Shown: in pieces, positions 1 through 8,926 of the stretch
Position numbering within the stretch: position 1 is the first letter of the stretch
How the letters are laid out: each line of letters begins with the position of its first letter
Origin: Paraclostridium tenue
GTDB lineage: Bacteria; Bacillota; Clostridia; Peptostreptococcales; Peptostreptococcaceae
Direction: 5' to 3'
Assembly: GCF_039521565.1 (NCBI RefSeq)
Contig: NZ_BAAACP010000007.1
Coordinates: 116,207 to 180,206 of the forward strand
DNA: 64,000 nt
Made by a program: the position numbers and the translations under genes
Notes under the pieces: generated by a model
What the model was told of the DNA's origin: nothing
The model's input: only the letters and a program-made list of their open reading frames with translations
Databases searched by the model: none

Positions 1-2557
1 CATTACTTTCATATTTATCTTGTAGCTTTCTTTGTATTTCATCTACGTAAGTTTTATATATTTTTCTTTGTTCTCTACTTAATTCTACTAAAAACTTTTT
101 TTCAATTTTATCAGGTAATTCTTTTATAACCTGCTTTTTAGTTCTTCTTAGAATGAAAGGTTTTATAAGTTTTTTTAATCTTATAATATTACTTTCATCT
201 CTTATAAAGATAGCATTAAACTTACTTACATTGTATAAATACCCTGGCATTATGAAATCAAAAATTGACCACAATTCTAATAAATTATTTTCTATAGGTG
301 TACCTGTAAGTGCAAATTTACATTTAGCTTTTATACTTTTAACTGCATCAGTAGTTATAGATGTTGGGTTTTTAATATTTTGAGCTTCATCTATAATTAT
401 ATAATCAAAATTTATATTTTCATATTTTTCACAGTCATTTCTTAGTGAACCATATGTAGTTAGTAACACATCTATGTTTTCAAGATTATCAATTATTGAT
501 TCTCTTTCTTTTTTACTTCCATGAACTATACCTATATTTAAGCTTGGTGCAAAATTTTCAAACTCATTTTTCCAGTTATGTATAAGTGATGTTGGAGTTA
601 TAACAATACTTTTACATCCTTTTTTAGACAGTAAAAATGTTATTGTTTGAAGAGTTTTACCTAAACCCATCTCATCTGCTAGTATACCCCCAAATCCACA
701 ATAATCTAGTGTTTTAAACCATTTAAAACCTTCTAATTGATAGTCTCTAAGATTAGCTTTTAAATCATTAGGAACTTCATAAATTATATTTTCAATATTG
801 TTAAACTCATCAATTATTTTATTAACATTTTCAATACCATCTATATATGGAAGTTTCTTTTCTGTTAATATTTCATTTATATACATAGCTTTACTTTGAT
901 GTATATTCATTTCTTTTATACTGTTAGTAAAACCTAAACTTTCCATAAGTTTAAACATTTCTTTAGTTTCATCTTCTTCTAGATTTATGAAGTTTCCATT
1001 TTTAAGTTTATAAAATCTTTTATTAGCTTTAAATGCTTTTAGTATTTCTTTATATTCTTTGCTATCTATATCTTCTATCTTGAACTTAAATTCTAAGTAG
1101 TGATTTATTTGTTCACCTAATCCAACTTTTATATTAAAAGAGTTATATACTTTTTTTTCTTTGAATTTGTCTGAGTAATAAACTTCTCCAATATTTTTAA
1201 GCCTATTTATTTCTTTACTTAAAAAATCATATAGTTGCGCATCTGCACCTCTAAATACATACTTATCTTTGTCTTTTTCAAAATAATTTGTATATAGTCT
1301 ATATATTGCTGCTTCTTCTTTTTCAACATCTCTAATTACAAATTTACCTTCTTCTTCACCTTCGTAGTACATTTTTACATTGCAAATTATTTTAGATTCT
1401 TCTAGATCAAAGTAATATTTTACAATTAAATCTTTTGCTATATTATTAGTTATACTGTCATCTATATTTATACTTCTTGATATTTCTTTAAGTTTTGGTA
1501 TCAAGTTTGTTAGACATTCACTTATTTCTTCTTTTTCAAACTCTATAGTTTTATATTCCTTTAAAACTTCGTATAGCTTTTTATAATAAATTCCATTCAT
1601 ATCTGAAAGCAAATAAATATTACCTTCATAAAACACTACATCTCCTTTATTGGATAAAGGTATTGGTAGTTTCTTATTACTTGATATAACTATTTTATCT
1701 TCTACTTTTTTTATATCTACATTTATTGGAACATTATCATCTATGATTTGTGGATTATACGTTTTTCTATCAAAGTTAAAATTAAATTCTTTATACTTCA
1801 TACACTTCATAAGCCTTTTAAGTAAACTTGAGTTTAATATCATATATCTATTTTTTCTTGCATTTATATTATCAGCTAAACTTAATCCATAGTCTTCTAT
1901 AAACTGTGCCAAGCTTTCATCATCCTCAAAATAACTACTTTTAGGATCGTATACAAAACTTCTTCCATAAACTATGCTGTTTCCTTCTATTCTAGCTGCT
2001 GCAAATTGCTTAAAATCTTTTAGCGCATACATTTTATCATTACCTATTTTAAATTCTGCTTCTAAGGTATCATTTAGGTAATTTGTTATATCTACTTCTA
2101 TATTAACTTTTTCCTTTGGAATTACTTTAAAATAATTTAATAAATCTTTATTTATAAATCTTGTATTTACTTTAGGTTTAGTTTTTTCTTTTATATCAAG
2201 AGTTTTTAGCTTTAAATTATAAACTATATTTACTTTTAGTTCATCAATTCCTTTTAAAGTGATTGATGCTATATGCTTACATATAAAGTTATTGTGGAGT
2301 GTAGTGTTTTGATTGAAATCTTCACAAGTACAACCACTACTTATAATCTCTTCATTATCTATGTCTATAATTAAAAAGCTATCATAAATTTCTCTTTGGT
2401 ATTTAGAAACTATGCTTCCATAAAAACTAATTTTATTTTCTTCTTTAGAATAATTACTTTCTTCTATGTAACCTTTTTTATAATAGTCTCTTCCTCTATC
2501 TAATCTATATTTATCTATGTTTTGTAGTAATACTTCATTTACTATTTTAAAATCCAT
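1..2557 (-). CDS. SWIM zinc-finger SNF2-family helicase (3' end cut off by window edge)
   Basis: About 852 residues are visible from an ATG at 2557; the C-terminus lies beyond position 1. Near residue 80 there is a SWIM-type zinc finger (CTC, then CKH). A long clostridial helicase-associated region follows, then the SNF2 ATPase domain with Walker A DEMGLGKT near residue 620, the Walker B box DEAQ and motif III (LTGTPIENN). Only the first part of the C-terminal helicase lobe is inside the window. SNF2 proteins are ATP-driven DNA translocases that remodel protein-DNA complexes; the target here is unknown. The frame is open through the visible part. Family confident, function inferred. Confidence 0.9.
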   Translation of the reverse strand, partial: MDFKIVNEVLLQNIDKYRLDRGRDYYKKGYIEESNYSKEENKISFYGSIVSKYQREIYDSFLIIDIDNEEIISSGCTCEDFNQNTTLHNNFICKHIASITLKGIDELKVNIVYNLKLKTLDIKEKTKPKVNTRFINKDLLNYFKVIPKEKVNIEVDITNYLNDTLEAEFKIGNDKMYALKDFKQFAAARIEGNSIVYGRSFVYDPKSSYFEDDESLAQFIEDYGLSLADNINARKNRYMILNSSLLKRLMKCMKYKEFNFNFDRKTYNPQIIDDNVPINVDIKKVEDKIVISSNKKLPIPLSNKGDVVFYEGNIYLLSDMNGIYYKKLYEVLKEYKTIEFEKEEISECLTNLIPKLKEISRSINIDDSITNNIAKDLIVKYYFDLEESKIICNVKMYYEGEEEGKFVIRDVEKEEAAIYRLYTNYFEKDKDKYVFRGADAQLYDFLSKEINRLKNIGEVYYSDKFKEKKVYNSFNIKVGLGEQINHYLEFKFKIEDIDSKEYKEILKAFKANKRFYKLKNGNFINLEEDETKEMFKLMESLGFTNSIKEMNIHQSKAMYINEILTEKKLPYIDGIENVNKIIDEFNNIENIIYEVPNDLKANLRDYQLEGFKWFKTLDYCGFGGILADEMGLGKTLQTITFLLSKKGCKSIVITPTSLIHNWKNEFENFAPSLNIGIVHGSKKERESIIDNLENIDVLLTTYGSLRNDCEKYENINFDYIIIDEAQNIKNPTSITTDAVKSIKAKCKFALTGTPIENNLLELWSIFDFIMPGYLYNVSKFNAIFIRDESNIIRLKKLIKPFILRRTKKQVIKELPDKIEKKFLVELSREQRKIYKTYVDEIQRKLQDKYESN

Positions 2558-2617
2558 TTACTCACCTAATTTCTTTTAAGTCATGACTTTTATTATATAT
2601 TTTTTGTTAAAAATAAT

Positions 2618-2654
2618 AAAGACTGTAGTTTATTATTTTTAAACTACAGTCTTT
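2618..2654 (-). terminator. Intrinsic terminator after the glycoside hydrolase gene
   Basis: A perfect 14-bp stem (2618-2631 with 2641-2654) and a 9-nt loop, followed on the minus strand by a U-rich tail. It lies between the stop of the hydrolase gene and the helicase start, so the two genes are probably separate transcripts. Confidence 0.8.
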
Positions 2655-2668
2655 ACATTACTTTAATT

Positions 2669-4648
2669 TTATCTAATTATTATCATTTCATGTCCATAAA
2701 TTTTATCAATTTTAAACTTGATTTTGTTATTATCTTTAGTAAAACTTATACTTTCATCACTTTGATATTTTCTAATACTACTTATATTAAAATTCTCTAT
2801 TTCTAAAGTAAATTCAATATTAAATAAAGGTATTATATCTTCTATAGTATAAATATCTTGAGATCTTTTTTCTGTTATATAGTGAAGTAAATGTAGTACA
2901 TATCCATTATTATCTAAATCATATTGTAATGTTGTTAATATTGTTGATGGCCCGTTGTGACTTACTAGCTTACTACCCATTAATAAATCAATTGCATCTT
3001 TTATAATTTCTTTACACCATCTAGCTGCATTTTTTCTATATATACTAAATATAGGATGAGCAAAATAAATTTTATTTTTATGTAAAGTGGCAGCTGGATT
3101 ACCTATTTTTTTACTAGATGGAGTGTGTTGGTGAGAACAGAACTTTCCATCTTCTCCCCTATTAAAATATGGATTTATTGTATCTAATAAGATATCTGAA
3201 TTAACACACTTTGTATCTATTTTACTTAAGTACATTACAAATTCTTCTTTTGGCAAACTCTTTCCTATTTTATCATTTGGCATTATAAAGTCTCGATCAT
3301 ACTTTGATTTTCCTAATCGCTTATTTCCAAAGAAATCTATTTCTTCATTTAAATCTAAACTTTCATAGCTTCCTATTACTTTTCCCCCATTTTCCACATA
3401 AGCTTCAAGTCTTTCTTTTAATTTTAAATTTCCTTTTATAGTATCTGGTATGATTATTAATTTGTAGTTATTAAAATCAATGTTCATATCAATAATATCA
3501 AATTGATATGATAATTCTTGTAACATTCTAACAGCTCCTATTAAAGCTTGAGATGTTCCTTTTTCATTGTTAAAACCTTCTGGTGTTAATAATCCTATTT
3601 CAGATATAACTTTAACATTTGATAAATATTTTTCTTTTTCTTTAACAGATTTATATACTTTTCCAATTAATTCATAAGCTGATTTTGATAAATTACCATT
3701 TGGATGCAATTGATCTCCTATTGAACATTTACATCCTTGTGCTAACATATTAAAACATTCAAACTCTAAGGCTGCTTGGTTTTTTAAAGAATGGAAGTCT
3801 CCCCAATAAGTATGGAACTTCCCTGTCATTCCTAAAATTTCCTTTCCTAAAAGTCTTGCAAATCTTACAGTTGTTGGGAAATGATCATAACCCCATCCCC
3901 CACTTGGAAGTGACTCTAATTCTAAATGTGTAAATGCACCTAAAGAATCCCAAAATCTAGGTCCTATATGTGAGCTATTATAAAAAATAGTAGCATCTTT
4001 TACTTTAGAATTTATTAAATCTGTTACTTCTTTTCTAAATTCATTTAACATTATATTTGAATAAGCTAATCTTTCTTCTTTTATATTAATGTCTATATTT
4101 AAACCTTTCATTTTTTCTTTACAATAATCACAACTACAATCTACTGCAAACAAAATATCCATAAAAAATCCATCTATATTTTCATACCCTACTGATTCAA
4201 TTATATCAATTATATGCTCTTTAAAATATTCTCGGTATGGTGAATTTAAACATATTGTATTATAAAAGTGTGGCTTATCTACATTTTGAGTACAAATCGG
4301 ATTTCCGTTAATATCTTTACTTAACCACTGAGGATAATTTTCACTTATATATCCATCCCATTGGACAGTCGTGTAAATTGGTACTTTTATGTTTAGTTCA
4401 TGACATGCTTTTATTTGTTCAATTAATAAATTTTTATTTTTTAAGTTTGGATGAATCATATCTGGTTTATTTCTAGATGGATAATATAACCATCCATGAT
4501 GACACCTAGCAAAGCATGTTATGGAATTTACACATGCTTCATCAAGAGTTTGTGCAAATTTATTACTATTAAAATCAGCACCTATATCATTAATATATTC
4601 ACTCGTATGAAAGTCTAAATGTATTTGTCTAAAGTTTAATTTTTCCAT
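2669..4648 (-). CDS. Putative glycoside hydrolase, GHL6-like barrel with beta-galactosidase-type trimerisation domain
   Basis: 659 residues with an ATG behind AAGGGGGA. The N-terminal half reads as a TIM-barrel glycosidase of the hypothetical glycosyl hydrolase 6 type: HHGWLYYPSR, QWDGYISENYPQWL and the strand motif GFFMDILF, followed by a Cys cluster (CSCDYC). Residues about 350-450 resemble the flavodoxin-like trimerisation domain of GH42 beta-galactosidases (GLLTPEGF..., GKVIGSYES). There is no signal peptide, so it should be cytosolic and act on imported saccharides. Substrate and catalytic acids cannot be assigned from sequence alone. It is monocistronic with its own terminator, and no sugar transporter lies next to it. 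Family call moderate; sugar specificity unknown. Confidence 0.65.
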   Translation of the reverse strand: MEKLNFRQIHLDFHTSEYINDIGADFNSNKFAQTLDEACVNSITCFARCHHGWLYYPSRNKPDMIHPNLKNKNLLIEQIKACHELNIKVPIYTTVQWDGYISENYPQWLSKDINGNPICTQNVDKPHFYNTICLNSPYREYFKEHIIDIIESVGYENIDGFFMDILFAVDCSCDYCKEKMKGLNIDINIKEERLAYSNIMLNEFRKEVTDLINSKVKDATIFYNSSHIGPRFWDSLGAFTHLELESLPSGGWGYDHFPTTVRFARLLGKEILGMTGKFHTYWGDFHSLKNQAALEFECFNMLAQGCKCSIGDQLHPNGNLSKSAYELIGKVYKSVKEKEKYLSNVKVISEIGLLTPEGFNNEKGTSQALIGAVRMLQELSYQFDIIDMNIDFNNYKLIIIPDTIKGNLKLKERLEAYVENGGKVIGSYESLDLNEEIDFFGNKRLGKSKYDRDFIMPNDKIGKSLPKEEFVMYLSKIDTKCVNSDILLDTINPYFNRGEDGKFCSHQHTPSSKKIGNPAATLHKNKIYFAHPIFSIYRKNAARWCKEIIKDAIDLLMGSKLVSHNGPSTILTTLQYDLDNNGYVLHLLHYITEKRSQDIYTIEDIIPLFNIEFTLEIENFNISSIRKYQSDESISFTKDNNKIKFKIDKIYGHEMIIIR

Positions 4649-4758
4649 GTTATCCCCCTTATTATTAAATTTTAAAAATAAATTTAATCTTCTTAATAAT
4701 AATTCTATTTTTCATATTAATATACCTACTAAATATTTAATAACTATTAAATAAAAAT

Positions 4759-4780
4759 AAGGTAGCTTTTAAGCTACCTT
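4759..4780 (-). terminator. Short palindromic terminator after the 58-residue gene
   Basis: A near-perfect palindrome (AAGGTAGC/GCTACCTT) directly after the small gene at 4791-4967, followed on the minus strand by an AT-rich tail containing a T run. Confidence 0.6.
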
Positions 4781-4790
4781 TAAATATATA

Positions 4791-4967
4791 TTAGCTAGTT
4801 ATTTGTTTAGTTAAAGCTCCTTGTCTTTTTGAGGACATTTTTTTATCTACAGTTTGACTTTCTTCATATTCTGATTCAAATTCTTTACTTGTTTGAGTAT
4901 AATTTACCATAGCATGCATTGTCTGAGCTTCATTTTTATATTCATCATATTTTTTAGACTTTTTCAT
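4791..4967 (-). CDS. Small charged hypothetical protein (58 aa)
   Basis: The ATG at 4967 is preceded by a good ribosome site (GAAAGGGTGAT), and the reading frame runs 58 codons to TAA. The product is hydrophilic (starts MKKSKKYDEYKNEA, contains ESEYEES, ends TKQITS), with no membrane segment and no known motif. Its own RBS and a terminator 10 bases past the stop make it a likely real gene. It lies downstream of the ABC permease gene with a 110-base gap. Function unknown. Confidence 0.6.
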   Translation of the reverse strand: MKKSKKYDEYKNEAQTMHAMVNYTQTSKEFESEYEESQTVDKKMSSKRQGALTKQITS

Positions 4968-5079
4968 ATAATCACCCTTTCTTAATTTCTTAAGATTAGG
5001 TTATGATTTTTAAAGTTTTTTAAACGATATAAAATTTACCTTATTAGTCTAAATTAAGTTTCTTGGTTAATGTATAAAT

Positions 5080-5841
5080 TTAAATTATATATAAAATAAT
5101 AATTATAAATATATTTTGTAATATTCCAAGAGTCATTACTTTAATAAATGCTCCCATAAATTCTAAATTTGAAATATCTGGTTTTAATCCTATATTATTA
5201 TTTATTGTATTTAAAATGGTTACTAAACTACTTATTGTAATAAAAATCAAAATTGCTGAGATGTTTTTGTACTTAGCAAATATAGATAATTGAGATATTG
5301 CAATTGAATTATAAACTATAAATACTATTATAGATAATATGCTAATAAACAATAATATTGAAAGAATAATAACTATTAAATCTTTATTAGTACGTGTTAA
5401 CTCTTGAAAACTAATTACCTTATCATCTATATACAAGGTAATTCCTGAACCATATATCATTCCTATAGATGTCGCTTGTTGAATCATAAATATACTATAA
5501 GAAATTATAGTAACTATAATAGTTGCAATAATCCATAATACAGACGATATATATTTAGATAGTATTAATTTAGTACTACTTAAAGGAAGAGTAAACATTA
5601 AATATCCTTCATCTTCTAGTAAATTCTTTTTAAACCTTTGTATACATATTACTATTGTTAATGTAATTAATGCTACAAGCAATGCCATAGTAACTATACC
5701 AAAAATTTGTTTGTTAATTAATGATACGTTGCTACTTATAAATATACTATTTATAATACACATACCTAATATAGCAAGATACATCGGTATTAAAACTTTA
5801 CCAGTTGCTCTTAACTCATATTTTAATAGTTTTCTTAACAT
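5080..5841 (-). CDS. ABC-2 type transporter permease
   Basis: 253 residues with about six hydrophobic segments (for example AILGMCIINSIF, IFGIVTMALLVALITLTIVI, IIILSILLFISILSIIVF). This is the architecture of the membrane subunit of YtrABC-like or antibiotic-type ABC exporters. The motif LLEDEGYLMFTLPLSSTKLILSKY (residues about 73-96) is typical of this permease family. The start overlaps the ATPase gene upstream by 7 bp, showing translational coupling; the RBS AAGGAGGAG lies inside the end of the ATPase gene. It should pair with that ATPase as an exporter or stress-response transporter. Substrate unknown. Confidence 0.8.
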   Translation of the reverse strand: MLRKLLKYELRATGKVLIPMYLAILGMCIINSIFISSNVSLINKQIFGIVTMALLVALITLTIVICIQRFKKNLLEDEGYLMFTLPLSSTKLILSKYISSVLWIIATIIVTIISYSIFMIQQATSIGMIYGSGITLYIDDKVISFQELTRTNKDLIVIILSILLFISILSIIVFIVYNSIAISQLSIFAKYKNISAILIFITISSLVTILNTINNNIGLKPDISNLEFMGAFIKVMTLGILQNIFIIIILYII

Positions 5842-6536
5842 TTAAACTCCTCCTTAAATAAAGCATCTATAGACATACCTTTATTCTCCCTTATATCATC
5901 TACTTCACCCTTTAATATAATTTTTCCATTAGAAATTATTATTACTTCATCACATATATTTTCAATTTCATTTATAAGATGTGTTGATATTAAAAGAGTT
6001 GAGTCTTCTTTATAATTTTTTAATATAGTTTTTATTATATAAGCTCTTGATGCTGGGTCTACGCCACCTATAGGTTCATCTAGTATATATAATTTTGCAT
6101 TTCTTGACATAACCAAAATTAATGCTACTTTTTCCTTAGTTCCTTTTGACATAGACTTTATTTTTTCATTTATATTTAGGTTAAGTTTTTTAATCATATC
6201 ATTTGCTTTTTTTATATCAAAATCTTTATAAAAATCATTAAAAAACTTTAATACATCTTTAACTCTCATATCTTCGTTTAAATGATTTCTATCTGGTAGG
6301 TAAGATATTATTTCTTTAGTTTTTATTGATGGCTTTAATCCATTTATTTTAACTTTACCTTTATCACATTGAGTTAATCCATTTATAATTTTTATCATAG
6401 TGGTTTTACCACTTCCATTTGGTCCTAATAGTCCTACTATCTTTCCCCTTGGAATATTTATATTTAAATCTTTAAATACTTCTTTATACCCATATTTTTT
6501 ATATACTCCCTCAAATTCTACTATACTTTCATTCAT
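5835..6536 (-). CDS. ABC transporter ATP-binding protein
   Basis: 233 residues. Walker A is GPNGSGKT (residues 38-45), the signature region reads MSKGTKEK (an SKGxxxK variant of LSGGQ), Walker B is LYILDEP, and the switch His is in STH. The degenerate signature and short length fit the YtrB/EcsA/BcrA group that partners ABC-2 permeases. The gene starts 2 bases after the GntR regulator's stop and overlaps the permease gene, so the three form one operon. It energises transport by the permease; the substrate cannot be told. Confidence 0.88.
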   Translation of the reverse strand: MNESIVEFEGVYKKYGYKEVFKDLNINIPRGKIVGLLGPNGSGKTTMIKIINGLTQCDKGKVKINGLKPSIKTKEIISYLPDRNHLNEDMRVKDVLKFFNDFYKDFDIKKANDMIKKLNLNINEKIKSMSKGTKEKVALILVMSRNAKLYILDEPIGGVDPASRAYIIKTILKNYKEDSTLLISTHLINEIENICDEVIIISNGKIILKGEVDDIRENKGMSIDALFKEEFKC

Positions 6537-6538
6537 TA

Positions 6539-6904
6539 TTACCCCTCCATTATATTAGTTTTTATAAGGTTTCTAATTTCATCTTTTTTATATCCTAATT
6601 GTATTAGTTTTTCTTTCAATGAATTTATTTCTTTGTTTGCTATTTCTTTTCTCATGTTTTTTATTTTATCTTCATCACTTGTAACAAATCTTCCACTTGT
6701 TCTTTGACTATGTAGTAGCCCTTCCCTCTCTAGCTCTGCCAATGCTCTTTGCATAGTATTTGGATTAACTTCTGCTTCTGATGCCATATCTCTTACAGAA
6801 TTTAATTTAGATCCTATTTCAAATTCCCCTGATATTATTTTAAATTTTAATATATCTACCAATTGTAAATATATAGGTTTATTATTGTCAAATTCCCAGG
6901 TCAA
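6539..6904 (-). CDS. GntR-family (YtrA-type) transcriptional regulator
   Basis: 121 residues: an N-terminal winged helix (KPIYLQLVDILKFKIISGEFEIGSKLNSVRDMA, then NPNTMQRALAELEREGLL) and only a short C-terminal tail. That is the layout of YtrA regulators, which control a linked ABC transporter. The start is TTG at 6904, supported by GGAAGTGAT at 6911-6919; no in-frame ATG fits as well. It is first in the operon regulator-ATPase-permease. A perfect palindrome just upstream is the probable autoregulatory operator. Inducer unknown; YtrA relatives often respond to cell-wall-active compounds. Confidence 0.88.
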   Translation of the reverse strand: MTWEFDNNKPIYLQLVDILKFKIISGEFEIGSKLNSVRDMASEAEVNPNTMQRALAELEREGLLHSQRTSGRFVTSDEDKIKNMRKEIANKEINSLKEKLIQLGYKKDEIRNLIKTNIMEG

Positions 6905-6921
6905 GTTTTATCACTTCCTTA

Positions 6922-6974
6922 TTGTATTAATTACTTAATACAACAGTATAATATTTTAATATCACATGCAACAA
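6922..6974 (-). promoter_or_regulatory. Promoter and GntR operator of the regulator-ABC operon
   Basis: The minus strand has a -10 (TATACT, plus-strand 6945-6950) with a candidate -35 TTGTTG at 6969-6974 (18-bp spacer). Directly downstream, at the expected transcription start, lies a perfect 9-bp inverted repeat, TTGTATTAA at 6922-6930 and TTAATACAA at 6935-6943, separated by 4 bp. A dyad covering +1 is where a GntR repressor would be expected to bind; the binding itself is inferred. Confidence 0.65.
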
Positions 6975-7000
6975 TATTTACTAAATTTATTTAAATAAAA

Positions 7001-7046
7001 AAACTATCTTAAAATACATATAAAGCTTAGTATTTTAAGATAGTTT
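7001..7046 (-). terminator. Intrinsic terminator after the HAD phosphatase gene
   Basis: A 17-bp perfect stem (7001-7017 with 7030-7046) three bases past the HAD stop codon, followed on the minus strand by a run of T. Confidence 0.85.
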
Positions 7047-7048
7047 TT

Positions 7049-7861
7049 TTATAATGCTAATGTTTCCTTTTGTATAACTTCTTCTTGTATAGTTTTAGTA
7101 ACTCCACATTCTTCATTAGTATACTTAGTTTCAAAATTAGCGATTTTTTTTACATCATCATGTCCATTTTTCATGGCATAACTATAATACGCACTTTTCA
7201 TCATTTCTATATCATTTAAATGATCTCCAAAAACCATAGTTTCTTCATAACTTATATCAAACATCTCTTGTACTTTTTTTATTGCTATTCCTTTGTTAGC
7301 TCCTAAGCTATACATATCTAGCCAATATTTACCTGATGGAGTTAATGTTACATTTTCTATATTTTCTTTTTTAAATCTAGAGTAACTATTTGTTTCTGCA
7401 TCTTTCATATCAAACATATTAACTTTAAATATTACATCATCTACATCTAGTAATGAATCTACTTTTATCACTGGAACATTCATTGGAAAATGTATATTAA
7501 GCAATTCTATTGCTTCATTATTTTCTAAATATAACCCCTTTGTTCCACAAAGTACAGGGTATGCATCTTTCACATCACGACCTATTTTTACAAGTTTCTC
7601 TACAGTGCTTTTTTCCAAGAACTTAGAATATATACACTTGTCTTTATAATATATAGCTGTTCCATTTTCACATATAAATAGTAATTCATCTTTATACTCA
7701 TTGAATTTATAAACTATATCTAAATAATTTCTTCCTGTAGATATAGCAAATATTATATTTCTTTCTTTTAAAGCTTCTATAGTTTCCTTAAAGTCATTTG
7801 GAATTTCGTGATTACTATTTAGTAATGTCCCATCCATATCAGTTGCTATTAATTTAACCAT
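7049..7861 (-). CDS. Cof-type HAD-IIB family hydrolase
   Basis: 270 residues. Motif I is DMDGTLL with the nucleophile and acid Asp8 and Asp10; motif II is in FAISTG; motif IV is VFGDHLNDIEMM near the C-terminus. A large IIB cap lies between motifs II and III. Such enzymes dephosphorylate sugar phosphates, nucleotides or flavin/pyridoxal phosphates in the cytosol. The start follows ACAGGAGGAG. It is 14 bases downstream of the 82-residue membrane-protein gene, suggesting a two-gene operon closed by the hairpin at 7001-7046. Substrate not predictable. Confidence 0.9.
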   Translation of the reverse strand: MVKLIATDMDGTLLNSNHEIPNDFKETIEALKERNIIFAISTGRNYLDIVYKFNEYKDELLFICENGTAIYYKDKCIYSKFLEKSTVEKLVKIGRDVKDAYPVLCGTKGLYLENNEAIELLNIHFPMNVPVIKVDSLLDVDDVIFKVNMFDMKDAETNSYSRFKKENIENVTLTPSGKYWLDMYSLGANKGIAIKKVQEMFDISYEETMVFGDHLNDIEMMKSAYYSYAMKNGHDDVKKIANFETKYTNEECGVTKTIQEEVIQKETLAL

Positions 7862-7875
7862 GATACTCCTCCTGT

Positions 7876-8124
7876 TTATTTAAACATTTTCATAAAAACT
7901 ATCCCTATAAGTATAGCTACCAATAAAGAAAAAACTGCTCTATGTGTTTTCTTTAATTTGTATTCATTATACGCTAATGTTAATTGTTGAAGTGATAATC
8001 CAACTAATATCATTTTAGTTATAAAGTCTCCTTCAACTATTTTTAACATAGATAAAAATGCACATATAAATATACTTACACATAATCCTATGTTAAGTTG
8101 TTTTAAATTCTCATTATAATACAT
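7876..8124 (-). CDS. Small membrane protein (82 aa)
   Basis: Two to three hydrophobic segments: IGLCVSIFICAFLSMLKIV, FITKMILVGLSLQQLTLAY and AVFSLLVAILIGIVFMKMF. RBS AGGGGGTAG precedes the ATG. Size and layout resemble the YczI-like DUF3953 group, but I cannot confirm that. It is co-transcribed with the HAD phosphatase. Function unknown. Confidence 0.65.
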   Translation of the reverse strand: MYYNENLKQLNIGLCVSIFICAFLSMLKIVEGDFITKMILVGLSLQQLTLAYNEYKLKKTHRAVFSLLVAILIGIVFMKMFK

Positions 8125-8218
8125 TCACTACCCCCTAGACTTTACTTATTACTATTATACATAAAAAATGTAAAAACTAAAAGATATGCATATAATATTG
8201 CAAATATTTAATATACTG

Positions 8219-8247
8219 TTGTCTACATACTTAAAAACCTATACAAT
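8219..8247 (+). promoter_or_regulatory. Sigma-A-like promoter for the methyltransferase gene
   Basis: TTGTCT (8219-8224), a 17-bp spacer and TACAAT (8242-8247), 34 bases before the start codon. Confidence 0.6.
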
Positions 8248-8280
8248 ATAGTAACTAATACTAATGAAAGAGGAAATTAA

Positions 8281-8889
8281 ATGGATGAAAAGTTTTATGA
8301 AAAATTATTAAATATAGATACTACAGGTGAAAAACTTTGGGATGAAAGCATAACACATTACCATCCTTATCAAGCTACTTCATATATTGCCCTTCATATA
8401 TTGTTTAAAAATTATACTATGGATAAAAGTGATTATGTGGTTGACTTTGGCTGTGGTAAAGGAAGACTTATATTTTATTTAAATAGTTTTTTTAAATGTA
8501 ATGTTACTGGAATTGAAATGGATGAAACTTATTACAAAGACTGTTTAATTAATAAAGAAAATTACTTAGATAAACATAAAAGATTATCTAATCAAATAGA
8601 TTTTAAGTGTATGTTAGGTCAAGATTATAAAATTAAACCTTTAGAAAATAAATTTTATTTTTTCAATCCTTTCTCAGTTAACATATTTAGAAAAATTATA
8701 AATAATATTTTAGATTCTTATGATGAAAATCCAAGAGTTATAGATGTAATACTTTATTATCCTTCTGAAGATTATATATATTTTCTTGAAAATAATACCG
8801 GTTTTTTATTATTTGAAGAAGTTAAACTACATGGGTTATATGAAAAAGATTGTTGTGAAAGATTTTTAGTTTATAAACTATATTCATAA
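8281..8889 (+). CDS. Class I SAM-dependent methyltransferase
   Basis: 202 residues. The SAM-binding glycine loop is VVDFGCGKGRLIFYL (about residues 59-73), followed by an acidic residue at the end of strand 2 (VTGIEMD). FYFFNPFS (about 125-132) corresponds to motif IV. Fold assignment is strong; the substrate is not evident. RBS GAAAGAGGAAA precedes the ATG. It is a single-gene unit with its own promoter, converging on the lipoprotein gene and sharing a bidirectional terminator with it. Confidence 0.85.
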   Translation: MDEKFYEKLLNIDTTGEKLWDESITHYHPYQATSYIALHILFKNYTMDKSDYVVDFGCGKGRLIFYLNSFFKCNVTGIEMDETYYKDCLINKENYLDKHKRLSNQIDFKCMLGQDYKIKPLENKFYFFNPFSVNIFRKIINNILDSYDENPRVIDVILYYPSEDYIYFLENNTGFLLFEEVKLHGLYEKDCCERFLVYKLYS

Positions 8890-8895
8890 TTTAGT

Positions 8896-8926
8896 AAAAA
8901 TAGTTGGCAACTTGCCAACTATTTTT
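8896..8926. terminator. Bidirectional terminator between converging genes
   Basis: Stem AAAAATAGTTGGCAA (8896-8910) pairs with 8912-8926, with A and T tracts on both sides. It serves the methyltransferase on the plus strand and overlaps the stop codon of the minus-strand lipoprotein gene. Confidence 0.85.

Noticed and set aside
153..383. Plus-strand hydrophobic open frame inside the helicase gene
   Set aside because: Antisense to a conserved helicase region; hydrophobicity arises from the complement of Lys/Asn-rich codons.
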